This document shows positions 6,306 through 13,383 of a stretch of 14,947 bases of DNA, piece by piece. This DNA comes from RUG11690 sp045616665 (GTDB lineage Bacteria; Bacteroidota; Bacteroidia; Bacteroidales; WCHB1-69), in NCBI GenBank assembly GCA_045616665.1, contig JAZLHE010000103.1:1-14947 (forward strand), read 5' to 3'. The position numbers and the translations under genes are program-made. Numbering within the stretch: the stretch's first letter is position 1; every line of letters starts with the position of its first letter. A model generated the notes under the pieces. The model did not search any database. It had not been told where the DNA came from and was given only the letters and a program-made list of their open reading frames with translations.

Positions 6306-6839
6306 TTATTTAAATTTGAGTTGTTTGAAGATTTCCCAGATGGTAATGCCGCCGGCGATGGAAACGTTGAACGAGTGCTTGACGCCGTATTGGGGAATTT
6401 CGATGGCTCCGTCAACGATGTCCAGCAATTTGTCGTTGACGCCAAATACTTCGTTGCCCAGCACGATGGCGATTTTCTGATTGGTCGGAATGTGAAAATC
6501 CTGCAACATCACGGAGTCGTCAGTCTGTTCCACCATATAAACCTTATAATCGTTTTCTTGCAGTTTCTTGACGGCTTCGACCACGTCTTCGAAATAATGC
6601 CATTCCACGGTTTCAGTAGCGCCGAGGGCCGTTTTGCTGATTTCCTTGTTGGGCGGGCACGCGGTGATACCGCACAGGTAAACCTGCTCAATGGCCAGTC
6701 CGTCGCAGGTGCGGAAAATAGACCCCACATTGTTCATACTTCTGATATCGTCTAAAACGACTGTCAGTGGCGTTTTCTCTTGTTTTTTATATTCCTCCGG
6801 TGTCACGCGGTGGAGTTCGTCCATAGATAGTTTTTTCAT
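6306..6839 (-). CDS. SpoU/TrmH-family RNA 2'-O-methyltransferase
   Basis: A 177-residue SPOUT-class enzyme predicted to methylate a ribose 2'-hydroxyl in tRNA or rRNA using S-adenosylmethionine. The three family motifs are present. Motif 1 is DDIRSMNNVGSIFRTCDG at 30-47 (Asn37, Arg43), motif 2 is IVLGNEVFGV at 125-134, and motif 3 is IEIPQYGVKHSFNVSIA at 146-162, which forms the cofactor-binding knot. It has no N-terminal RNA-binding domain such as in RlmB and lacks a long C-terminal tail, so the substrate is open. The ATG lies 3 bp past the dnaB stop codon, which argues for co-transcription with dnaB. Confidence 0.92.
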   Translation of the reverse strand: MKKLSMDELHRVTPEEYKKQEKTPLTVVLDDIRSMNNVGSIFRTCDGLAIEQVYLCGITACPPNKEISKTALGATETVEWHYFEDVVEAVKKLQENDYKVYMVEQTDDSVMLQDFHIPTNQKIAIVLGNEVFGVNDKLLDIVDGAIEIPQYGVKHSFNVSIAGGITIWEIFKQLKFK

Positions 6840-6842
6840 AGT

Positions 6843-8447
6843 TTAGTAAGGAAGGTCATCGTCGTTGTTTGTGTCATCGTTGAAGCTGGCGTTGAAAGTG
6901 CTGAAATTGGAGTCGTTATTGGAGTCAAAGGCATTGTTGTCACCGAAATTCGAATTGGGCATAATGCCTGCGTTGACATTGTCGAAAGCACCTGCGCCGC
7001 CGCCATTTTCAAAATGGGGAATGTCGTCCACGTCGGTAAATTTGGTAAATTGGCTTTGGAAACGAACGCGGATGTTGCCGCCGGAGCCGTGACGGTTTTT
7101 TTCAATCATGATTTCCGCCAAGCCTTCCGAAGGCGTGTTGTCTTCGAAACTTTCCATTTTATAATATTCAGGTCGATAAATGAACATCACCATATCGGCG
7201 TCTTGTTCAATAGATCCTGATTCACGAAGGTCTGACAGTTGCGGGCGTTTGTTTCCGGGACGCGTTTCAACGGCGCGGCTTAGCTGTGACAGGGCGATGA
7301 CGGGTACGTTCAAGTCCTTGGCCAAAGCTTTCAACGAACGTGAAATGTGGCTGATTTCCTGCTCACGGTTTCCGTTGGCCTTGCCGCCTTCCACGTTGCC
7401 CTGCATCAACTGCAGATAGTCCACGATGACTAAGTCGATGTTATTGTGTGCCTTCAAACGGCGGCATTTGGCGCGCAAGTCGAAAATGGACAGTGCCGGC
7501 GTGTCGTCAATAATCAGGTTGGAACTGAAAAGCACGTTGATTTTTTCCATCAATCGAATCCATTCGCTTTCATTCAGTTTGCCTTTGGATATTTTTTCGG
7601 AAGAAATACCCGATTCGATGGCGAAAAGTCGATGGACCAACTGTGTGGCGGACATTTCCAGAGAGAAAAATGCCACTTTCTTGTCGAATTTGAGAGCCGC
7701 GTTGCGGGCAATGGACAACACAAAGGAGGTTTTACCCATACCGGGACGGGCGGCCAAGATAACCAAGTCGGAACGTTGCCAACCACCGATTTTCTCGTCA
7801 ATGGCGTTGATGCCGGTACGCACCTGCAATTCGTCGCTGCTTTTATTGTTCATTTCCTGCAGTTCGTGGATGGCGTTTTGCACCACTGTACGCAGTTCCT
7901 TGCTGTCACGCTTGAAGTTGTTTTGTATGATGTTGAAAAGGTCGGTTTCGGCTTTGTCCATCAATTCCAACACGTCCTTGGAGTCGTCGAAGGCATCATT
8001 GGTGATATTGCCGCACACGGTAATCAGTTCGCGCAAAACGAATTTTTCCATAATCACACGGGCGTGGTATTCGATATTGGCGGAAGAGGCCACGCGGTTG
8101 GTGAGTGCTGCCAAATAGGAGGCTCCGCCCACAAATTCAAGCTTTTTTTCCTGGCGCAGTTTGTTGGTAACGGTGAGTAGGTCAATGGGTTCGGATTTGG
8201 TGAAAAGATTGAAAATCGCCTCGTAAATCGTTTGATGGGCTTCGCGATAAAACATTTTGGATGTCAAGAAGTCGATGACGATACTGACGGCATTGGCATC
8301 GATGAGAAGGGCACCCAGCACGGCTTCTTCCATCTCGACGGCTTGCGGAATAATTTTGCCGGCGTTGCCTATGGTGTTTACAATATTATTGAAAGATAAA
8401 TTCTTCTCAGTCTTGCGCGAAGTACTCGCTACACGTGTGTTTTCCAT
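6843..8447 (-). CDS. dnaB: Replicative DNA helicase DnaB
   Basis: The hexameric helicase that unwinds DNA at the replication fork and interacts with primase. Of its 534 residues, about 30-190 form the N-terminal domain beginning PQAVEMEEAVLGALLID. The RecA-like motor follows: Walker A RPGMGKTSF at 234-242 (K239), catalytic Glu264 in FSLEM, Walker B IVDYLQLM at 341-348, IALSQLSR at 384-391, LSDLRESGSIEQDADMV at 404-420 and the arginine-finger region KNRHGSGG at 450-457. No intein interrupts it. The last 55 residues are a low-complexity Gly/Asn/Asp/Phe tail ending NNDDDLPY, resembling the acidic tip of single-stranded DNA binding protein. The gene is 3 bp from the RNA methyltransferase gene and 142 bp after the peptidase gene. 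Confidence 0.97.
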   Translation of the reverse strand: MENTRVASTSRKTEKNLSFNNIVNTIGNAGKIIPQAVEMEEAVLGALLIDANAVSIVIDFLTSKMFYREAHQTIYEAIFNLFTKSEPIDLLTVTNKLRQEKKLEFVGGASYLAALTNRVASSANIEYHARVIMEKFVLRELITVCGNITNDAFDDSKDVLELMDKAETDLFNIIQNNFKRDSKELRTVVQNAIHELQEMNNKSSDELQVRTGINAIDEKIGGWQRSDLVILAARPGMGKTSFVLSIARNAALKFDKKVAFFSLEMSATQLVHRLFAIESGISSEKISKGKLNESEWIRLMEKINVLFSSNLIIDDTPALSIFDLRAKCRRLKAHNNIDLVIVDYLQLMQGNVEGGKANGNREQEISHISRSLKALAKDLNVPVIALSQLSRAVETRPGNKRPQLSDLRESGSIEQDADMVMFIYRPEYYKMESFEDNTPSEGLAEIMIEKNRHGSGGNIRVRFQSQFTKFTDVDDIPHFENGGGAGAFDNVNAGIMPNSNFGDNNAFDSNNDSNFSTFNASFNDDTNNDDDLPY

Positions 8448-8467
8448 AGATAAAATAAAGAATTGAT

Positions 8468-8504
8468 GTAATTTTTACGATGCAAAAATCGTGAAAAAAA
8501 TTAC
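8468..8504. promoter_or_regulatory. Imperfect inverted repeat upstream of dnaB
   Basis: GTAATTTTTACGAT (8468-8481) and ATCGTGAAAAAAATTAC (8488-8504) form 14-bp complementary arms with a 3-nt bulge in one arm and a 6-nt loop. It lies 21-57 bp before the dnaB ATG. On the minus strand a near-match to the -7 box (GATTTTTG, 8483-8490) falls inside the loop and arm. This fits an operator over the promoter or a leader hairpin; without a T-run after the stem it is unlikely to be the peptidase terminator. Confidence 0.4.
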
Positions 8505-8589
8505 AAAATTTCTTCTTCCTAAGGATAAAATATTAACAATCCGTATAAATCACAAAAAATCAGTAGAATAAGTTATCAACAATGAGTTT

Positions 8590-10200
8590 TTAGAAGCCGG
8601 TCCAGAACTTTTCCCAGAATTTGTGTTCCATTTCCTGCCAGGTCTGGCGGGTGGATCCTGCAAAGTCGGCTGTGTATCGGTTGAGCAGTTGTTTGGCTTC
8701 CGTGAGTTTGCCGTCGTTGATTAAGAGGTTGACTTTTAGCTCTAAAGCCGGCAATTCGTCAAAGGCCTTGTCTTCATATCGAAGGATGTTGCGCATCATC
8801 TGATCTTTGCATAATCCCCATTTTACCTGCGCGAGTTTGTTGGCTTTGCGGTAGTGCCAGAGGGCGGCGTTTTCGTTGTAGCGGAAATGTCCGCAAAGGT
8901 CAAAGCCGGAGGGTAGGGAAGTACTGCCGGCATAAATGGGTATGCGTGGACTTTGTCCGGGGTTTTCGAAAGAAAACCAGCATAAACCGCCAATCTGGTC
9001 AGGTAGCCATTCGCGGCATTGAATGATGGTGGAGTAGGAACACCACGACATCGCCACACCGCGGTAGAAAGTCAGGGTTCCGGGCTTCAAACTGTTATAA
9101 AGAGCCCGCTCGTTGGCATCCATCCAGGGATTGGCATTGGGACAGACAATGGTGTCCTTGACGATTTTTCCGTCTTTTTTGACATCTTTGACAATGGTCA
9201 GATTCTTGGTCTGGTCAAGCAGCTCGGAACCTTCATAATTAGCCCTGAACAGTTCCATCACTTTCCTGACATCCACTTTCTGATCGGGTTTGATGGAGAA
9301 TGGCAATTCTTCTGCGTTGAGGTCAAAATGCATTGAAGGTGCCAATTCGTTGAAAATGTACCATTCGCGTTCCTTGAAGTTCTTTCCGCCGGAGTAACTT
9401 GAAGGGAAAGCTTTCCACCAAATAAAGTCGCCTTTGCCATCCCATAAACCGTATTTTTTTGCTACGGCTTCAATATTGTCGGAATACATAAAGTGGTCTT
9501 TGTCCTTTTTGTTGATTTTGCCGATGCGGGCAATGTTGCAACTTACCGCCACTTCGTCGTCGGGAACGCGCTGCGCAACCCAGATGCCTCCGATTTTGTC
9601 GGGACCCTCGCCCAAAATTTCCATCTGCCATACTTCCCTTTTGTCGGCAATGGTAATGCACTCGCCGCCATCGGCATAACCGTATTGGGCAATCAATTCC
9701 CCGATGAGTTGGATGGCTTCGCGGGCGGTGCTGCAGCGTTGCAAGGAAATGCGCTGCAATTCCTCAATGTAAAACATTCCGTTTTCGTTGATGAGGGTGT
9801 CGGGACCCGAAAAAGTGCTTTCGCCCATCGCCAATTGCTTTTCGTTCATACACGGATAAGCCGTGTTAAGGTAGGCAAAGGTGTGCGGAACTTCCGGAAT
9901 TTCTCCCTTCAACACCATTCCTTCCATACTGTTCGGCGTTTCGGTGTGCATCGTTCCTTTATAAACTTTGTGCATTTCCCCTGCTTTGCGGTCGGCAGCA
10001 GGTTCCATACGCAGCCAGGTGCGGTATTTGCTGTCGCAGGTGTGTGAGGTGATGACGGAACCATCGGCCGAGGCCTTGCATCCTACCATAATGGAAGTGC
10101 AGTTGGCTCCTACCAGTTCTTCTTCTACGGGCATTTGGGCGTAGGTGAACAGGATGCTTACACAGAAAAATAATGAAATAATCAGTTTTCTTTTATTCAT
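8590..10200 (-). CDS. Secreted C69-family dipeptidase (PepD-like)
   Basis: An N-terminal-nucleophile peptidase of 536 residues. A signal peptide is visible: KRK at 3-5, a hydrophobic core at 7-19 and likely cleavage after YA at 20-21, so it acts in the periplasm or outside. A short propeptide follows to the nucleophile Cys34 in ANCTSIMVGCKASADGS, which fits self-processing in the Ntn-hydrolase fold. TCDSKYRTW at 54-62, GYADGGECITIADKREVWQMEI at roughly 180-200 (split GYADGGE/ITIADKREVWQMEI) and VSCNIARIG are C69 landmarks. The C-terminus (LLINDGKLTEAKQLLNRY) looks helical. Family enzymes cleave dipeptides; the specificity here is unknown. It has its own candidate promoter at 10267-10274 and reads toward dnaB with 142 bp between. 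Confidence 0.9.
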   Translation of the reverse strand: MNKRKLIISLFFCVSILFTYAQMPVEEELVGANCTSIMVGCKASADGSVITSHTCDSKYRTWLRMEPAADRKAGEMHKVYKGTMHTETPNSMEGMVLKGEIPEVPHTFAYLNTAYPCMNEKQLAMGESTFSGPDTLINENGMFYIEELQRISLQRCSTAREAIQLIGELIAQYGYADGGECITIADKREVWQMEILGEGPDKIGGIWVAQRVPDDEVAVSCNIARIGKINKKDKDHFMYSDNIEAVAKKYGLWDGKGDFIWWKAFPSSYSGGKNFKEREWYIFNELAPSMHFDLNAEELPFSIKPDQKVDVRKVMELFRANYEGSELLDQTKNLTIVKDVKKDGKIVKDTIVCPNANPWMDANERALYNSLKPGTLTFYRGVAMSWCSYSTIIQCREWLPDQIGGLCWFSFENPGQSPRIPIYAGSTSLPSGFDLCGHFRYNENAALWHYRKANKLAQVKWGLCKDQMMRNILRYEDKAFDELPALELKVNLLINDGKLTEAKQLLNRYTADFAGSTRQTWQEMEHKFWEKFWTGF

Positions 10201-10266
10201 AGTATTTATATTGTTGATTACTAATATTTTATATTTTTACTATCTATAATGATGATTATTAGAATG

Positions 10267-10274
10267 CAAATTTA
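10267..10274 (-). promoter_or_regulatory. Candidate -7 box for the C69 peptidase gene
   Basis: The minus strand reads TAAATTTG, a full match to TAnnTTTG, 66 bp before the ATG at 10200. A good -33 TTTG is not seen at the expected distance. The promoter is back-to-back with that of the SRP RNA: 129 bp (10201-10329) separate the peptidase ATG from the SRP RNA, and the stretch is AT-rich with no other feature. Confidence 0.45.
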
Positions 10275-10294
10275 CACAAAATTTTTCACCATTG

Positions 10295-10325
10295 TTTGCC
10301 ATTCCAAAAAAATATTGTATTTTTG
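10295..10325 (+). promoter_or_regulatory. Strong Bacteroidota promoter of the SRP RNA gene
   Basis: TTTG at 10295-10298 and TATTTTTG at 10318-10325 are exact matches to the -33 and -7 boxes with a 19-bp spacer, the best promoter in the window. Transcription should start about 4-6 nt after the box, at the first bases of the RNA. This placement independently supports the RNA call. Confidence 0.8.
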
Positions 10326-10329
10326 CAGC

Positions 10330-10433
10330 GGGTAAGTCTTGTACGATCTGCTCCCTTTCAACTCCCCCAGGACAGGAATGTAGCAAGGGTACATTGGTTG
10401 TAGCGATGCGATATGAGTAGCTTACCCTTTTTT
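10330..10433 (+). ncRNA. ffs: Small signal recognition particle RNA (4.5S type)
   Basis: The RNA partner of Ffh in delivering nascent membrane proteins to the translocon. GGGTAAG (10330-10336) pairs with CTTACCC (10421-10427), closing a single long hairpin. The apical part carries the Ffh-binding signature CCAGGACAGGAATGTAGCAAGG (split as CCAGGACAGG and AATGTAGCAAGG, 10367-10388), the bacterial short-SRP motif with a GGAA-type tetraloop region. The closing stem is followed by six T (10428-10433) and so doubles as the terminator. Mature length is about 98 nt, typical for the small bacterial form without an Alu domain. The next gene starts 6 nt after the T-run, so read-through may feed the downstream operon. 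Confidence 0.92.
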
Positions 10434-10439
10434 GTTATT

Positions 10440-11060
10440 ATGCTACTCAAAATATATCCAGAAAATCCCAATCCCAAAGCCATCCAACGGGTGGTGGAGT
10501 GCCTGCAGAACGGTGGCGTGGTCATCTATCCAACCGATACCATCTATGGCATCGGTTGTGACATTTTCAAACAGAAAAGTGTTGAGCGTATTACGCAAAT
10601 CTTAGGCGACGGCAAGAAAAAGACCGCTATGACGTTCATTTGTCAAGATTTGAGTCATTTGTCGGATTACACCAAGCCCATTCCAAATAATGTGTTCAAG
10701 GTGATGAAAAAGGTCCTTCCCGGACCGTTTACTTTCATTTTGGAAGCCAACAGCAATGTGCCGAAATTGCTCCAAAGCAATAAAAAGACCGTCGGTATTC
10801 GTGTGCCGGACAATAATATCATTCGTGAAATCGTTGAACAGTTGGGACATCCGATTTTATCTACTTCTGTCAAGGATGATGATGAAATTGTAGAATATAC
10901 GACCGACCCGGAATTGATTCACGACAAGTATGGTCATCTGGTGGATATCGTGATTGACGGCGGTTATGGCGATAATGTTCCTTCTACCGTGGTAAATTGC
11001 GTAGATGGCGAAATTGAGGTGCTGCGGGAGGGAAAAGGTAGTGTGGATTTGTTGTATTAA
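10440..11060 (+). CDS. yciO: Sua5/YciO/YrdC-family threonylcarbamoyl-AMP synthase, YciO-like
   Basis: Family enzymes make threonylcarbamoyl-AMP from threonine, bicarbonate and ATP, the first step of the t6A37 modification on ANN-reading tRNAs. The 206 residues form one YrdC domain: VVIYPTDTIYGIGCD at 27-41, MTFICQDLSHLS near 64-75, LPGPFTFIL, IGRVP-like GIRVPDN, HPILSTSV and PSTVVN. Overall it aligns from memory with E. coli YciO (which has FTLMCRDLSELS and MLSTSL) better than with YrdC/TsaC. Its activity as the main synthase is therefore likely but not certain, and a second Sua5/TsaC elsewhere is possible. The ATG at 10440 is chosen because the longer frame from 10413 would start inside the SRP RNA. 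The glycosyltransferase gene follows after 3 bp. Confidence 0.88.
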   Translation: MLLKIYPENPNPKAIQRVVECLQNGGVVIYPTDTIYGIGCDIFKQKSVERITQILGDGKKKTAMTFICQDLSHLSDYTKPIPNNVFKVMKKVLPGPFTFILEANSNVPKLLQSNKKTVGIRVPDNNIIREIVEQLGHPILSTSVKDDDEIVEYTTDPELIHDKYGHLVDIVIDGGYGDNVPSTVVNCVDGEIEVLREGKGSVDLLY

Positions 11061-11063
11061 TAT

Positions 11064-12176
11064 ATGAAGACCATTGTATTTCTCCTTACGGCTCATTCAG
11101 CGGAAGACGAGAGGGTTCGTTACCATCAGCTGCCGTCTTTGGTTGAGGCGGGCTGGACGGCTTATATCGTGGCTCCTTCGCAGGGAGAATTGCCAGGTTC
11201 CAATCCGTATGCCCATTTGTATGGCGCCCATACGATGACACGGCGGCAATGTGTCAATCATTGTGTGGAAATGCTGCGTGAACTGAAACCCGACGTGGTG
11301 CTGGCTGATACGCCGATGGCTCTTTGGATGGCTGTCCGTTATCGTCGTTTGTCAAAACGAGCGGTGGCGGTGCTGTACGATGTTACCGAATGGTATCCCT
11401 CTAAGAAAAATCTACGATTTCTAACGGGAATTGCCAAGGGTTTGAAGTTCTGTGCTATGGTTTTGTTTAACGCTTTTGTCAACTTTCATACAGATGGTTT
11501 CGTTTTTGGTGAAGTCGATAAAGCAAGGCCTTTCAGGCGTCTGTTTCCGCATAGACCTTTTGTGATGACTTCCTATTATCCTGATTTGAAGTATATTACG
11601 ACATTTCCTACGGAAAGCTTGCGACAGAGGGTTCGCTTGTTTTATAGTGGAAACCTGACCGACGAAAAGGGTTTTGGCAATGTGCTGAAAGCGGCGGTTT
11701 GGGTGGCACGCTTTAATCCCGAAACACAGGTCGTCTTGAATGTGCTGAGTAATCAACAATTAGAGAAAACACTATCACTTCCTGCTAATTTGTCTCTTCA
11801 AATTGATGAATATCAGCCATTTGCCGAATTTTGTCAAAAGGCTGCGCAGAATGATGTCTTTCTGGATTTGCGCGTTCCTGACGATGAGAATCAAAAATGT
11901 CTGCCTATCAAGTTGTTCTATTTTATGGCTATGGGTAGGCCTGTTATTTACACCGATTTGAAGGCCATACATAAGGGTTGTCCCGAATTTGAAGATTTTG
12001 GTTCGTATGTGAATCCTCTTGATACACAGCAAATTGTAGATATAGTAAATGATTATATCCGTAATGCCGAACATTATCAGACGTGTTGTACGGCAGCGTT
12101 GCGTTGGGCAAGGGAAAAGTATAATTGGAAGTCGATAGAGGCTGATTTTGTATGTTTTATCCAGCAGTATGAGTAG
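11064..12176 (+). CDS. GT-B-fold glycosyltransferase
   Basis: A 370-residue cytoplasmic or membrane-associated sugar transferase, probably acting on a lipid-linked or surface glycan. The N-terminal Rossmann half includes HSAEDERVRYHQLPSLVEAG at 11-30 and DVVLADTPMALWMA at 77-90. The C-terminal half has the strand-turn RLFYSGNLTDEKGF at 191-204, where a GT4 enzyme binds nucleotide-sugar, and IKLFYFMAMGRPVIYTD at 282-298. In that last motif most GT4 enzymes have a Glu (KLFEYMA); here it is Tyr286, so the EX7E pair is incomplete. Donor and acceptor cannot be read from sequence. It starts 3 bp after the YciO-like gene, and its stop overlaps the start of the flippase gene by 8 nt. Confidence 0.85.
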   Translation: MKTIVFLLTAHSAEDERVRYHQLPSLVEAGWTAYIVAPSQGELPGSNPYAHLYGAHTMTRRQCVNHCVEMLRELKPDVVLADTPMALWMAVRYRRLSKRAVAVLYDVTEWYPSKKNLRFLTGIAKGLKFCAMVLFNAFVNFHTDGFVFGEVDKARPFRRLFPHRPFVMTSYYPDLKYITTFPTESLRQRVRLFYSGNLTDEKGFGNVLKAAVWVARFNPETQVVLNVLSNQQLEKTLSLPANLSLQIDEYQPFAEFCQKAAQNDVFLDLRVPDDENQKCLPIKLFYFMAMGRPVIYTDLKAIHKGCPEFEDFGSYVNPLDTQQIVDIVNDYIRNAEHYQTCCTAALRWAREKYNWKSIEADFVCFIQQYE

Positions 12177-13383
12177 CATTGATATCAAGAAGAATATTGT
12201 CGTCACCGTGATGAGCAAGGGCTTGATTATGGCTCTCAATTTTGCTGTAATTGTTCTGACAACGCAGTTTTGGGGCGCATCTGGGCGTGGTTCCATTGCT
12301 ATTTTTGTTGCCGATTTGGGCTTGATTTCTATCTTTGCCAATGTTTTTACGGGAAGCAGCATTTCCTATTTCTTTTCCCGCATCGGCTTTTCCAAGTTGT
12401 CGTCGTTGGCGCACGGCTGGTCATTGCTGGTGGGTACGGTTGCGGCAGTCCTGCTGTATATGCTGGGCCAGCACCAAATCGCGCCTTTTATCTTTACGGC
12501 AGCAACGTTGATGGGAATTTTCGCATTCCACAATTCGCTGTTTGTGGGAAGTCAGCGTATCGATAAGTATAATTTGTTTACGGTTTTGCAGCCGCTGTCG
12601 TTGTTGCTCTTTATGCTGATTTTTCATTGGCTTTGGCCAGCTATAGGTTGCTATTGCTATTTTTTCGCGCAGTCTTTTTCGTTGCTGATATTGATTGCCG
12701 TTTGTTACGCGATGCGTCGGAAAATGAAGATTCAGCTGAGTTGGGACTGGGATTGGTCGGCGGCAAAAGAAGTCTTTTCCTTTGGCTGGAAAACGGAATT
12801 GAGCAGTTTGTTGCAGTTCTTTAATTACCGTTTGACCTATTATGTGTTGGATTTTTATTTTGGAAGGTCTTCTGTCGGCGTGTTTTCAATAGGGGTGAAT
12901 GTGGCTTCGGCGATATGGATTATCAGTCAAAGTATGTCGATGGTTCAGTTTTCCAACGTGCTGAAACAGGGGCATACGCAGCAGTCCAGGAAAGAAACGA
13001 TGGTCATTGCGTTGTCCAGTTTAGGTATATCCGCTTTGTGTCTTGGTGCGGTGGTGCTGTTGCCGGCGTCGTGGTTTGCCTTTGTCTTCGGTCCCGAGTT
13101 TGCGGAAGCCAAGCGGGTGGTGCTGGCCTTGGCTCCTGGAATTTTGGCCTTGGCTTTTTCCAATGTCATCGGCAATTATTTTTCCGCCATTCGTCATCTT
13201 AATATATTGATTGTCAAATCAGCCGTAGGTTTAGTGGCGACTTTGTCGTTGGCATTCGTTTTGGTGCGGCAATATGCTCTCGATGGCGCATGTATTGTCA
13301 ATTCGGCCTCATATATTGTGTCGTCTATCGTATTGCTGCTTTATTATTTTTCTAAAAAATCTCGTTCTGATATTTATGAATAA
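12169..13383 (+). CDS. Polysaccharide/lipid-linked oligosaccharide flippase (MOP superfamily, Wzx-like)
   Basis: A 404-residue inner-membrane protein with about twelve hydrophobic segments spread along the whole length, as in the PST/Wzx branch of MOP exporters. These proteins move undecaprenyl-linked glycan units across the membrane. Characteristic features are the N-terminal KNIVVTVMSKGLIMALNF start, the ASGRGSIAIF loop at about 37-46, and the mid-protein FSFGWKTELSSLLQFFNYRLTYYVLDFYFG region, which resembles the repeat start in O-antigen flippases. The ATG at 12169 overlaps the glycosyltransferase stop (ATGAGTAG), implying translational coupling; a TTG at 12148 would extend it without support. 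Its own stop overlaps the mtaB start in the same way. The glycosyltransferase partner next door supports a surface-glycan role. Confidence 0.85.
   Translation: MSSIDIKKNIVVTVMSKGLIMALNFAVIVLTTQFWGASGRGSIAIFVADLGLISIFANVFTGSSISYFFSRIGFSKLSSLAHGWSLLVGTVAAVLLYMLGQHQIAPFIFTAATLMGIFAFHNSLFVGSQRIDKYNLFTVLQPLSLLLFMLIFHWLWPAIGCYCYFFAQSFSLLILIAVCYAMRRKMKIQLSWDWDWSAAKEVFSFGWKTELSSLLQFFNYRLTYYVLDFYFGRSSVGVFSIGVNVASAIWIISQSMSMVQFSNVLKQGHTQQSRKETMVIALSSLGISALCLGAVVLLPASWFAFVFGPEFAEAKRVVLALAPGILALAFSNVIGNYFSAIRHLNILIVKSAVGLVATLSLAFVLVRQYALDGACIVNSASYIVSSIVLLLYYFSKKSRSDIYE

Noticed and set aside
7426..8180. Long plus-strand reading frames of 230 and 244 codons opposite dnaB
   Set aside because: They are antisense to a well-conserved helicase gene, lack any recognisable domain, and are explained by the codon bias of dnaB.
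9493..10047. 184-codon plus-strand frame opposite the C69 peptidase gene
   Set aside because: Antisense shadow of a recognised gene, with no family features.
10413..10439. Upstream extension of the YciO-like reading frame starting inside the SRP RNA
   Set aside because: The extension overlaps the closing stem and T-run of ffs, and the residues it adds have no family match; the ATG at 10440 fits the YciO N-terminus.
13274..13375. 34-residue N-terminal extension of MtaB
   Set aside because: It lies inside the flippase gene in another frame, and MtaB proteins begin close to the YTFGCKLN motif.
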